From assembly GCA_003332035.1 (NCBI GenBank), contig QOQI01000001.1:110536-174535 (forward strand): a stretch of 64,000 bases of DNA. Direction: 5' to 3'. The position numbers and the translations under genes were made by a program. Below the pieces are notes generated by a model. It worked only from the letters and a program-made list of their open reading frames with translations. It was not told the DNA's origin and did no database searches. This document shows positions 9,790 through 18,272 of this stretch, piece by piece. The stretch is from Paracoccaceae bacterium. GTDB taxonomy: Bacteria > Pseudomonadota > Alphaproteobacteria > Rhodobacterales > Rhodobacteraceae. Within the stretch, counting starts at the first letter, position 1. Each line of letters starts with the position of its first letter.

Positions 9790-11793
9790 ATGTCATTTAT
9801 TTTGGGTGTTGACACTGGTGGTACCTATACTGACGCGGTTATTTTAGAAGGTGAGGAGCGTGTAGTCTCTTTTTCTAAAGCTCTAACAACCCGCAGCGAT
9901 CTATCGTTGGGGATTGCGTCAGCAATAGAAAAAGCGGTTGAGCAGGAAAATATAGACCCAGAAAAAATTTCCTTAGTTTCTCTATCAACCACTCTTGCAA
10001 CTAATGCTTTAGTCGAAGGACAAGGAGATAGAGTTGCATTAGTCATGATTGGTTTCAAAGATAGTGATCTTGAGAAACATTCAATTTTCGATGCGCTAAG
10101 TGGGGATCCTTTTTTAGTTGCTGATGGGGGTCATAATTATGCGGGCTTCGAAAAAAACCCGCTTGATAAAAACAAATTAGCGAATTGGGTATCCGCAGTT
10201 AAAGGTGTCTCAGCTTACGCAATTTGTTCTCAATTTGCAGTGAGAAACCCGGAGCATGAATTAGAAGCTGCAGAAATTATCCGTAGATTAACAAACAAGC
10301 CTGTGAGTTTATCTCACCAGCTTTCAGCCAAACTCAATGGTCCAAAAAGAGCGCTTACAGCAATTTTAAACGCAAGATTAATCGCGCTGATTGATTTGTT
10401 AATCATAAAAGCTGAGCACGTTATAAAGAGCCTTGGCATTTTGGCACCCTTGATGGTCGTAAGGGGCGATGGTGCTTTAATAAGTGCAGAGCAAGCACGT
10501 GAAAAACCGATTGAAACAATTTTAAGTGGGCCTGCTGCTTCAATTGTAGGGGCACGATGGCTAACAGATGAAAAAGAGGCAATTGTTTCAGATATTGGAG
10601 GAACAACAACAGATATAGCGGTTTTGAAGGGAGGAAAGCCTGCTATTGATCCAAAAGGAGCAAGTGTTGGCCCTTATAGAACCATGGTAGAAGCAGTGGC
10701 CATGTATACCTTTGGATTGGGTGGCGATAGTGAAGTAAACTTAAAAATAGGGGGCTTAAACGGAGATATTTTTTTGGGCCCTAAAAGAGTAATTCCAGTT
10801 TCTTTAGCAGCAACAATTGAACCGGACTTAATTCATCAAATACTGGATAGCCAACTAAAAAGTGAAACGCCGAATGATTTTGATGCACGATTTATTCGCA
10901 GAATTAAGGCTTTTACTGGGTTAGTATTATCCGAGCGCGATGACAAAGTTTATAAAAGAATCGATGAACAATTCTCTCCTATGAGTGATGTGATTAAATC
11001 TCGCCTAGATTTGCAGTCTGTATTAAAATTAGTTGCTATAGGGGTCGCTCAAATTTCAGCTGTTACACCTTCTGATGCGAGCCATGTACTTGGAAAATCG
11101 AGTGCCTGGGACAGAGAGGCAGCGATTAAGGCCCTCGACCTTTTTGCGCGGCGCCGTGGTGGGTCTGGAGAACTTTTGGCTGGTTCGCCTTCACAAATGG
11201 CTCAAAGAATAGTGTTTCAGCTTACAGAGCAGACAAGCTGTTCTATATTGGAAATGGCCTTTTCAGAAGAAAAGATTGATTTTGGAAATATGCCAGGTGT
11301 TTTAGCTCAACATCCTCTTACCCGGATTGGTCTTGAGGGGCATCGAGACTTAATAAAAATTGACGTTGGGATTAATAAAAAGGTTATAGGTCTAGGAGCC
11401 TCAGCACCAACGTATTATCCTGCTGTTGGTGACAAATTAAATTGTGAAGTGATTTTACCTGAATATGCCGGCGTGGCAAATGCTATCGGGGCAGTTGTAG
11501 GAAAAATAGTTATGAGAGAAACTGGGGTGATTTCTTCTCCTTCTGAGGGAAAATATCTTGCTCACCTTGATGGAAAGCCCATCAATTTTAATAACGAGGC
11601 AGAAGCCTTACAGGTATTAGAAGAAAAATTAACTGAAAAAAGTATTAAGAAAGCAAAAGAAGCTGGTGCAGAGAACGTTACTGTGAATATTGATAGGGAA
11701 GTAAAAACTGCTAATATTGAAAACCGCACGGTTTTTGTCGAAGCAAACATTTTAGTAGAAGCCTCTGGGCGTCCAAGAATCTCAAAAAGTTAA
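9790..11793 (+). CDS. Hydantoinase/oxoprolinase family protein (HyuA-like), without a B partner
   Basis: ASKHA-fold protein related to N-methylhydantoinase subunit A and 5-oxoprolinase, which use ATP to open cyclic amides. The N-terminal GVDTGGTYTDAV phosphate loop (residues 6-17) and a second loop SDIGGTTTDIAV (about residue 268) are the nucleotide-binding signatures. Length is 667 residues. Substrate is unknown. No hyuB-type gene is adjacent, so it either works alone or pairs with a distant subunit. The start has a good AAGGA 7-8 bases upstream. Its stop codon overlaps that of trhO on the other strand within one TTAA (11790-11793). Confidence 0.85.
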   Translation: MSFILGVDTGGTYTDAVILEGEERVVSFSKALTTRSDLSLGIASAIEKAVEQENIDPEKISLVSLSTTLATNALVEGQGDRVALVMIGFKDSDLEKHSIFDALSGDPFLVADGGHNYAGFEKNPLDKNKLANWVSAVKGVSAYAICSQFAVRNPEHELEAAEIIRRLTNKPVSLSHQLSAKLNGPKRALTAILNARLIALIDLLIIKAEHVIKSLGILAPLMVVRGDGALISAEQAREKPIETILSGPAASIVGARWLTDEKEAIVSDIGGTTTDIAVLKGGKPAIDPKGASVGPYRTMVEAVAMYTFGLGGDSEVNLKIGGLNGDIFLGPKRVIPVSLAATIEPDLIHQILDSQLKSETPNDFDARFIRRIKAFTGLVLSERDDKVYKRIDEQFSPMSDVIKSRLDLQSVLKLVAIGVAQISAVTPSDASHVLGKSSAWDREAAIKALDLFARRRGGSGELLAGSPSQMAQRIVFQLTEQTSCSILEMAFSEEKIDFGNMPGVLAQHPLTRIGLEGHRDLIKIDVGINKKVIGLGASAPTYYPAVGDKLNCEVILPEYAGVANAIGAVVGKIVMRETGVISSPSEGKYLAHLDGKPINFNNEAEALQVLEEKLTEKSIKKAKEAGAENVTVNIDREVKTANIENRTVFVEANILVEASGRPRISKS

Positions 11794-12704
11794 TTTCCAT
11801 CATAACCAGCCATGTGCTTTTGTCCGCGTTTTCTAGACAATTTGATTTGTTTTTGCCTTTCCCTAAATCGGCTTTTGTCGGTTTCAGTGGTTTTATTTTT
11901 GCACTTATGGCAAGAAACACCATGTTCATATTCTGAACGTTTTTTATCTTGGGGAAGTATAGGTTGTCTACAAGCGTAACATAGTTCGTGGGGCCCTTCT
12001 TTTAGTTCATGACCAACAGACACTCGCGCATCAAACACAAAGCAATCGCCCTTCCATTCACTTTCCTCTTTAGGCGTCTCTTCTAAATATTTTAATATTC
12101 CACCCTTTAAATGAGAAACATTCTCAACACCTTGACCAATAAGATAATTTGTTGATTTTTCGCAGCGGATCCCTCCGGTACAAAACATCGCGATACGCTT
12201 ATTTTGAAACTTCTCTTTATTTTTTTCCCACCAAGTGGGGAACTCTCTGAAAGAATTCGTGTGAGGGTTTATAGCACCTTTAAACGTACCTATATCGACC
12301 TCATACTCATTACGAGTATCGATCACAACAACATTTGGATCATTCACCAATGTATTCCAGTCCGATGGGTTGATATAATGTCCGACCCTAGCTTTAGGAT
12401 CAATATTTGGTTGACCCATAGTAACTATTTCCTTTTTTAACTTTACTTTCATTCTGGGAAATGGCGGTAGTTTCGAAACACTTGTTTTATATTCTAAATC
12501 TGCACAGCCTGGCATATTTTTTATATAACACAGTATTTTTTCTATACGTTCACTTGTTCCTGCAATAGTACCGTTTATTCCCTCTGTCGCGAGCAATAGA
12601 GATCCTCGGATGCCTAACGTGTTGCATTTTTCTTGCAAAGGCTCTCGCAAATCAAAATGATTTTCAAATCGCGTAAAATGGTAAAGGGCAACTATCGTAA
12701 ACAT
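11790..12704 (-). CDS. trhO: tRNA uridine(34) hydroxylase TrhO (YceA-type rhodanese)
   Basis: Oxygen-dependent enzyme of the TrhO family that forms 5-hydroxyuridine at tRNA position 34, on the way to modified wobble uridines. The N-terminal acylphosphatase-like domain (residues 1-95) contains LATEGINGTI. A rhodanese domain follows with active-site C175 in FCTGGIRC. A C-terminal Cys-rich element (CYAC and CHKC) resembles a zinc site, followed by a basic tail. Length 304 fits. It is convergent with the hydantoinase-like gene, ending in a shared TTAA. Function is assigned by family resemblance. Confidence 0.9.
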   Translation of the reverse strand: MFTIVALYHFTRFENHFDLREPLQEKCNTLGIRGSLLLATEGINGTIAGTSERIEKILCYIKNMPGCADLEYKTSVSKLPPFPRMKVKLKKEIVTMGQPNIDPKARVGHYINPSDWNTLVNDPNVVVIDTRNEYEVDIGTFKGAINPHTNSFREFPTWWEKNKEKFQNKRIAMFCTGGIRCEKSTNYLIGQGVENVSHLKGGILKYLEETPKEESEWKGDCFVFDARVSVGHELKEGPHELCYACRQPILPQDKKRSEYEHGVSCHKCKNKTTETDKSRFRERQKQIKLSRKRGQKHMAGYDGN

Positions 12705-12847
12705 TACTAACTTTTAGGATAAATTCATGAAAAAATGCAAGATTAACAATATAAAATCAAATAAAAGTGCATATAGGGTGGATCAGGAAAAATTCGCAAT
12801 TCGGTAGAAAATGGAACATCGCTGATAAATTTTAATTTGAAGTAAAG

Positions 12848-14461
12848 CTATTGGTTAGTTGTCTCATTTACTTCAAAATTTAATGCTTTAGCTTGCCCAA
12901 AAACACCAGTGGCTTTTAAAGCCTCAATGACTTCACTCGAAACGGTGTTATCAACATATAATAGCGCAATCGCCTGACCACCTGCTTCGGATCTTCCAAG
13001 AGTAAAATTTGCAATATTAACATTATTATCACCTAGCGTTTTTCCAAGAACTCCAATTATGCCTGGTACATCCTGATTTGTTGTATAAAGCATGTGAGGC
13101 CCGATCTCAGAGTCTATATTAATGCCCTTAATTTGTATAAATCGAGGCTTTCCATCACTAAAGACAGTACCAGCTACTGAGCGTTCTCTATTGTCTGTTA
13201 CCACTGTCACCTTAATGTAGCCTGCGAATGCACCAGCTTTATCTTGATTGGTGGTGCTGATCTTAATTCCACGCTCTTTTGCAATTATTGGAGCTGAGAC
13301 CATATTAACGTCTGGGTTGGCTTTGCTCATAATCCCAGATATCACGCTACTGTTCAATGCTTGTAAATTCATTTCAGAAACAACGCCATCATAAAGTATA
13401 TTAATAGCCTTGACGGGTTCATCAGTCATTTGACCAGCGAAACTTCCTAAATATTGAGATAGTTTAACCCAAGGGCCCATAACCTTTGCTTCTTCAGCGC
13501 TCATAGAAGGCATGTTCAGGGCGTTCTCTACTGCTCCCTCTAGAAGATAGTTGGACATTTGTTCGGCAACTTGTAGAGCCACATTTTCCTGCGCCTCGAT
13601 TGTCGCCGCACCTAAGTGGGGAGTACAAACGACATTAGGTAAATTGAAAAGAGGATTATCATTTGCAGGTTCTTTTTCAAAGACATCAAAAGCAGCCCCT
13701 GCTACATGACCGCTTTTTATTAACTCTGATAAAGCAATTTCGTCTACTAGCCCACCTCTAGCACAATTAATTATTCGAACGCCTTTTTTTGTTTTTTCCA
13801 AATTCTCGCGGCTTAAAATATTTCTAGTCATATCTGTTAAAGGAACGTGTAAAGTTATGAAATCTACTTTGGGCAGCAAATTTTCGAGATCTTCTACTTT
13901 TTCAATTCCCATCTCCAGAGACTTATCCTTAGATAAAAAGGGGTCATATGCCAGAATTTTCATTTTTAAATTCCGGGCGCGCTCGCATACAATTCCCCCG
14001 ATGTTGCCAGCTCCTATTACGCCCAAGGTTTTTCCCGTCAGTTCGACACCCATAAACTTTGACTTTTCCCATCTTCCTGCATGAGTTGACGCACTTGCCT
14101 GGGGAATTTGTCTGGCAACGGCGAACATCATTGCTATTGCGTGTTCAGCAGTGGTTGTCATGTTTCCAAAAGGCGTATTCATAACAACGATACCCTTTTT
14201 AGAAGCTGCTTCTTTATCAATATTGTCGGTTCCTATTCCAGCTCGGCCTATAACTTTCAATTTATGGGCATTTCTCAAAATAGTTTGTGTCACTTTTGTT
14301 GCTGAACGAATTGCAAGACCATCGTAATGCCCAATTTTTTTAGCTAAAGCCTCTTTATCTTTTCCTAATTCTGGTAAAAAATCCACATCGATGCCACGAT
14401 CAATAAATATTTGAACTGCTGTTTCGCTTAACTTATCTGATACTAATACTTTAGGTGTCAT
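12848..14461 (-). CDS. serA: D-3-phosphoglycerate dehydrogenase SerA
   Basis: First enzyme of the phosphorylated serine pathway, oxidising 3-phosphoglycerate with NAD+. The NAD-binding loop GAGNIGG is at residues 150-156. Catalytic R235 lies in NCARGGLVDE and H282 in CTPHLGA. The protein has 537 residues, the long form with an intervening domain (about 320-450) and a C-terminal ACT domain (HMLYTTNQDVPGIIGVLG), which in this family is the place of serine feedback. It lies 61 bases downstream of serC on the same strand, so serC-serA is an operon. Confidence 0.96.
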   Translation of the reverse strand: MTPKVLVSDKLSETAVQIFIDRGIDVDFLPELGKDKEALAKKIGHYDGLAIRSATKVTQTILRNAHKLKVIGRAGIGTDNIDKEAASKKGIVVMNTPFGNMTTTAEHAIAMMFAVARQIPQASASTHAGRWEKSKFMGVELTGKTLGVIGAGNIGGIVCERARNLKMKILAYDPFLSKDKSLEMGIEKVEDLENLLPKVDFITLHVPLTDMTRNILSRENLEKTKKGVRIINCARGGLVDEIALSELIKSGHVAGAAFDVFEKEPANDNPLFNLPNVVCTPHLGAATIEAQENVALQVAEQMSNYLLEGAVENALNMPSMSAEEAKVMGPWVKLSQYLGSFAGQMTDEPVKAINILYDGVVSEMNLQALNSSVISGIMSKANPDVNMVSAPIIAKERGIKISTTNQDKAGAFAGYIKVTVVTDNRERSVAGTVFSDGKPRFIQIKGINIDSEIGPHMLYTTNQDVPGIIGVLGKTLGDNNVNIANFTLGRSEAGGQAIALLYVDNTVSSEVIEALKATGVFGQAKALNFEVNETTNQ

Positions 14462-14522
14462 TAAATTGATCTTTCTTGATAAATTTTGATTTAAAAATGG
14501 GCGGTTATTTGCAATTTCCGGA

Positions 14523-15668
14523 TCAAGCGCAGGTTTTAATTTCTTGATGAAAAGCCCAATCTAACCAAGGTAGCATTTTTTCTATGTTCGACGTTTCCAC
14601 TGTACTTCCACACCAAATTCTAAGGCCTGGTGGTGCATCTCTGTAGGCCTCAATATCATAAGCTACTTTTTCATTTTCAAGTCGTTTAGCTATATTTTTT
14701 GCAAACCATCGCCCATCATTAATTCGTTTATCTTTGAATTTTAGACAAACGGAAGTTGTAGATCTTGTTGAAGGGTCAACAGCTAGGTTTTCTATCCAAT
14801 CCCGGCTATCACAAAAATTCCATACTACTTTGGCATTTCTTTTTGCTCTATTTATGAGTTCACTTTTCCCGCCAATTGTTTTTGCCCATTCTAGAGAAAA
14901 CAGGTAATCTTCCACGGCGAGCATGGATGGAGTATTAATTGTTGCACCTTCAAATATACTTTCAATTAGTTTTCCATCTTTTGTGAGCCGAAAAATTTTA
15001 GGAAGTGGCCAAGCAGGAGTATAATTCTCTAATCGTTCCACTGCTCTTGGAGAAAGGATTAGCATGCCATGTGCGGCCTCACCTCCTAAGACCTTTTGCC
15101 AACTAAAAGTTGTCACGTCTAATTTTTCCCATGGGAGATCCATTGCAAAGGCAGCTGAGGTTGCGTCACAAATTGTCAGCCCTAACCGATTATTTGGTAT
15201 TGCTTTACCGTCCCTAAGACAGACGCCCGAGGTAGTTCCATTCCAAGTAAATACGATGTCTGTATCGTAATCCAAAGTTTGCATATCTACGATTTTACCG
15301 TAGTCAGCATTATAAATTTTTGCATCTATTTTTAGCTGTTTTACTGCATCACTGACCCATCCTGATCCAAAACTTTCCCAAGCTACCATTGTGACAGCGC
15401 GGGCTCCTAGCATGGACCACATAGCCATTTCTACAGCACCGGTATCTGAAGCGGGCACTATAGCAATTTTGTAATCATTTGGAATCTCTAGAATTTCCCT
15501 GGTCTCGTCTATTGCCAATTTTAATTTGGTCTTTCCAATTCCAGCGCGGTGCGACCTTCCAAGTGGAGCTTTAATAAGTTTATTTAACTCAAAGACGGGG
15601 TTTTTGGCACAGGGGCCTGAAGAAAAATGCGCATTTTCCGGCCGCATAACCGGTTTTTTTATATCCAT
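14523..15668 (-). CDS. serC: Phosphoserine aminotransferase SerC
   Basis: PLP enzyme converting 3-phosphohydroxypyruvate and glutamate to phosphoserine. The protein starts MDIKKPVMRPENAHFSSGP and carries the PLP lysine K192 in TFSWQKVLGGE. Length is 381 residues. The frame stays open upstream to 15893, but those 75 extra residues have no family match. An AAAGGG ribosome site lies just before 15668, so this start is preferred. It is followed by serA. A hairpin sits in its leader, and the gene is divergent from serB. This is the long SerC type common in alphaproteobacteria. Confidence 0.94.
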   Translation of the reverse strand: MDIKKPVMRPENAHFSSGPCAKNPVFELNKLIKAPLGRSHRAGIGKTKLKLAIDETREILEIPNDYKIAIVPASDTGAVEMAMWSMLGARAVTMVAWESFGSGWVSDAVKQLKIDAKIYNADYGKIVDMQTLDYDTDIVFTWNGTTSGVCLRDGKAIPNNRLGLTICDATSAAFAMDLPWEKLDVTTFSWQKVLGGEAAHGMLILSPRAVERLENYTPAWPLPKIFRLTKDGKLIESIFEGATINTPSMLAVEDYLFSLEWAKTIGGKSELINRAKRNAKVVWNFCDSRDWIENLAVDPSTRSTTSVCLKFKDKRINDGRWFAKNIAKRLENEKVAYDIEAYRDAPPGLRIWCGSTVETSNIEKMLPWLDWAFHQEIKTCA

Positions 15669-15692
15669 AACTGTTACCCTTTCAGATATTCG

Positions 15693-15752
15693 CCTCTCGT
15701 TGGGGAGAGGTGGCCCACGTATCGCAATAGTGGATAAGCCTACCTTTAACAA
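15693..15752 (-). promoter_or_regulatory. serC leader: promoter-like elements and a GC-rich hairpin
   Basis: On the minus strand, a perfect 6-bp hairpin (CCTCTC, loop CCCAAC, GAGAGG; 15693-15710) lies 24 bases before the serC ATG. A plausible promoter upstream is TTGTTA (15747-15752), a 17-base spacer, then TATTGC (15724-15729). A second, partly paired stem lies at 15716-15734, but it overlaps the -10 and may be DNA-level only. Weinberg and colleagues described a small RNA motif upstream of serC in alphaproteobacteria. This hairpin could be a member, but I have not aligned it. Confidence 0.5.
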
Positions 15753-15819
15753 CTGTAAAAATGCAGCTATAGCCGTCGTAACCCAAAATCCTTTTATTTG
15801 GTAATTTGAAAGATTAAAT

Positions 15820-16695
15820 ATGTATATGGTTACACTTATTGCCCCACCGAGCTCTGGGTTTTTAAAACCAAATCTAGTCAAAAATTTGTGCAATGCATGG
15901 GGTGCTTCAAAATACGTTTTCCTCGCAAATGAAGAGGCTGCGGAATTTCTAATACCAGTGATGCCTAAAGACCAGTGGTCAATGTGGACAAAATTTCAAA
16001 ACTTAAAAATTGATTTAGTGATTCAGGAGGATAATTCGCGTAAAAAATCTATTTTACTTGCAGATATGGACAGTACCATGATTGAGCAAGAGTGCATAGA
16101 TGAGCTGGCCAGCGAAATTGGAATTGGAGAAGAGGTCAAGTTTATTACTGCAAAGGCAATGAATGGTGAATTGAACTTTGAGGAAGCCTTAATTGAAAGA
16201 GTATCATTACTGAATGGTTTACATACGAAGATAATTGATAAGGTTCTAAAGGAACGAATAACTTATATGCCCGGTGCATCAACGCTCTTGGCAACAATGA
16301 AAGAAAATGGTTGCTACACTGCTCTTGTTTCAGGAGGTTTTACTGTGTTTTCAGACAAAGTTTCCGCCTATTTAGGCTTTGATGAAAACCATGCAAATGT
16401 CTTGCTTACAAGCAAAAATAAGCTCACGGGGAAGGTCCAAAAACCAATACTGGGTAAGAAGGCTAAAGTCGAACAATTAAAACATATCGCAAGGAAATTA
16501 AACCAATCTACAAGACAAGTAATTGCGGTTGGTGATGGAGCCAACGACTTAGATATGTTGAGTGAAGCCGGAACAGGTGTTGCTCTTCATGCCAAACCAT
16601 CTGTTGCAGAGCAATGTGATATCCGAATTAATTTTGGAGATTTAACTTCGCTCTTATTTATACAAGGGTTTTATAAGGAGAGTTTTATTATTTAA
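15820..16695 (+). CDS. serB: Phosphoserine phosphatase SerB
   Basis: HAD-family phosphatase releasing serine from phosphoserine, the last step of the pathway. An N-terminal ACT-like region (residues 1-70) is followed by the HAD motifs. Motif I is DMDSTMI, with D82 as nucleophile and D84 as acid. Motif II is SGGF, then a conserved Lys, then GDGANDLDML. Length is 291. Of two ATGs (15820 and 15826) the first fits the family's N-terminus. It faces away from serC-serA. Its stop overlaps that of the rhodanese gene in TTAA at 16692-16695. Confidence 0.94.
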   Translation: MYMVTLIAPPSSGFLKPNLVKNLCNAWGASKYVFLANEEAAEFLIPVMPKDQWSMWTKFQNLKIDLVIQEDNSRKKSILLADMDSTMIEQECIDELASEIGIGEEVKFITAKAMNGELNFEEALIERVSLLNGLHTKIIDKVLKERITYMPGASTLLATMKENGCYTALVSGGFTVFSDKVSAYLGFDENHANVLLTSKNKLTGKVQKPILGKKAKVEQLKHIARKLNQSTRQVIAVGDGANDLDMLSEAGTGVALHAKPSVAEQCDIRINFGDLTSLLFIQGFYKESFII

Positions 16696-17066
16696 TCCTC
16701 CATGGGGCCTCCCGCCTCAGCCCAGGCATTAACCCCTCCAAGGTTTACTACATTTGTAAAACCCATGTCCTTCATCGTTTTTGCAGTAAGGGCTGCTTGG
16801 CCGCCCACGGCACAAATAATTCCGATTGCGGAGCTTTTTTGAAGAGCGGTATTGTGCATAGGATGTGTGTCATCAGCAGCAAATTCTATGATTCCACGAG
16901 GAATTCTTAAAGCGCCTAAAACCGTACCTGTTTCAGGAAAGGCCGAAGAGTCTCGCACATCCACAACTACTAAATCGCCGGAGTTATGTCGTTCGATACC
17001 TTCAGATGGTGATATTTTTTCAACAACAGAATTTGCTTCTGTTAGATAGTCTTTAGCTGTTTTCAT
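16692..17066 (-). CDS. Single-domain rhodanese-like protein
   Basis: Small protein of 124 residues with a single rhodanese fold. The CH2A-like VVVDVRDSSAF is in the first half, and the active-site loop is CAVGGQ with the catalytic Cys. The loop ends in Gln where many members have Arg, so the sulfur donor or anion preference could differ. The start at ATG 17066 is chosen because AAGGA sits 7 bases upstream; a TTG farther out at 17081 has no such site. Sulfur carrier or transferase role is likely, but the partner is unknown. Confidence 0.85.
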   Translation of the reverse strand: MKTAKDYLTEANSVVEKISPSEGIERHNSGDLVVVDVRDSSAFPETGTVLGALRIPRGIIEFAADDTHPMHNTALQKSSAIGIICAVGGQAALTAKTMKDMGFTNVVNLGGVNAWAEAGGPMED

Positions 17067-17219
17067 ATCTTTTCCTTTCAAGAGATAGTGCCTCTTTCTG
17101 GTTTATAATAGGTGAGACAGTTAAATACAATTTGTATCAAATTTAAATTTACTATCTTTTATGGATTGAAATTTATGAAATTTACTCCAAATTTTAGTAT
17201 AGCAAGTGGAGAGTTTGGA

Positions 17220-17660
17220 ATGACCTATCATAAGAATTCAGAGGCAATCGCACGTTTAAGTTCAGAGGAATATTGGGTCACACAGGAAAATGGCACTGAA
17301 CGACCTGGGACAGGGAAGCTTCTAAAGAACAAAGAGCCGGGCATTTATGTTGATATCGTTTCTGGTGAACCACTTTTTCTGTCAGATGATAAGTATGAAA
17401 GCGGCTGTGGATGGCCAAGTTTTACAAAACCTGTTGAAGCATCCTATCTAAATGAGATTTCGGATACTACTCATGGTATGATTAGAACAGAAGTGCGCTC
17501 TACTAATGGGGATAGCCATTTAGGTCATGTTTTCCCAGATGGACCAAAAGATCGTGGGGGACTTCGCTACTGTATAAATTCGGCAAGCCTTAGATTTGTG
17601 CACGTAGATGATATGGAAGCTGAGGGCTACGGCAAGTATGTGGCTTTAATGGGAGAATAA
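17220..17660 (+). CDS. msrB: Peptide-methionine (R)-S-oxide reductase MsrB
   Basis: Reduces methionine-R-sulfoxide in oxidised proteins. The 146-residue protein carries SGCGWPSF, the GDSHLGHVF core and the catalytic Cys in LRYCIN. Two CxxC zinc-binding pairs found in many MsrB proteins are not seen, so it is the zinc-free type. The start at 17220 is chosen for its GGAG 8 bases upstream and for family alignment at [10 protein letters not shown]. The open frame continues upstream to a GTG at 17112 that lacks support. It precedes msrA by one base, so the two are coupled. Confidence 0.93.
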   Translation: MTYHKNSEAIARLSSEEYWVTQENGTERPGTGKLLKNKEPGIYVDIVSGEPLFLSDDKYESGCGWPSFTKPVEASYLNEISDTTHGMIRTEVRSTNGDSHLGHVFPDGPKDRGGLRYCINSASLRFVHVDDMEAEGYGKYVALMGE

Positions 17661-17661
17661 A

Positions 17662-18156
17662 ATGGAAAGAGCAGTTTTGGCTGGTGGTTGTTTTTGGGGT
17701 ATGGAAGATTTGATAAGAAAAATTCCTGGCGTACAAAAAACCCGTGTTGGTTATACGGGCGGTCATTTGAAAAACCCGACCTATCAAGATGTCTGCACGG
17801 AAACTACTGGTCATGCAGAGGCAATTGAAATCTTTTTTGATCCATCAAAAGTTACATTTCGCCGGCTGTTGGAATTTTTCTTTCAAATTCATGATCCAAC
17901 AACCATAGACAGGCAAGGAAACGATATTGGCGATAGTTATCGATCACATATCTTTACTACGTCCCTAGAGCAACACGAAGAAGCATCAAAAATGATTTCT
18001 GACATTGCCAATTCAAAAAAGTGGCCTGGTGAAATTGTAACGAAAGTAACTCCCTCAGAAAAGTTCTGGGAAGCTGAGACTTATCACCAGGATTACTTGG
18101 TTAAAAACCCAAATGGATATACTTGCCACTATCCAAGATCTGATTGGATTATCTGA
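17662..18156 (+). CDS. msrA: Peptide-methionine (S)-S-oxide reductase MsrA
   Basis: Reduces methionine-S-sulfoxide, the stereochemical partner of MsrB. The catalytic GCFWG motif is at residues 9-13 with C10 as the nucleophile. The family motifs GYTGG and YHQDYL are present. Length is 164 residues. It begins one base after the msrB stop, so both are made from one message. A resolving Cys may be the C-terminal one in YTCHYPR. Confidence 0.95.
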   Translation: MERAVLAGGCFWGMEDLIRKIPGVQKTRVGYTGGHLKNPTYQDVCTETTGHAEAIEIFFDPSKVTFRRLLEFFFQIHDPTTIDRQGNDIGDSYRSHIFTTSLEQHEEASKMISDIANSKKWPGEIVTKVTPSEKFWEAETYHQDYLVKNPNGYTCHYPRSDWII

Positions 18157-18210
18157 AGCTTTGCTTAGTCAATTGGTCAATAAACTTTTAGATTTGATAT
18201 AAATACTGGT

Positions 18211-18232
18211 TTGAAGGACGAATTTCCTTCAA
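18211..18232. promoter_or_regulatory. Perfect 8-bp inverted repeat upstream of the Rieske gene
   Basis: TTGAAGGA at 18211-18218 and TCCTTCAA at 18225-18232 are exact complements with a 6-base loop. They lie about 40 bases upstream of the oxygenase start and just after a weak promoter-like GATATAAAT (18196-18204). There is no T-run, so it is not an msrA terminator of the usual kind. It could be an operator or a leader hairpin controlling the oxygenase and transporter genes. Confidence 0.45.
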
Positions 18233-18272
18233 GTGAAAGTGACTTTATTGTAGCTTTATAGCCATCAGTAAG

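Noticed and set aside
15669..15893. 75-residue N-terminal extension of serC in an open frame
   Set aside because: The extra part lacks family similarity, covers the serC hairpin and promoter, and overlaps the serB start; a good RBS precedes ATG 15668.
17112..17219. 36-residue N-terminal extension of MsrB from a GTG
   Set aside because: No RBS there, and family N-terminus and a GGAG site point to 17220.
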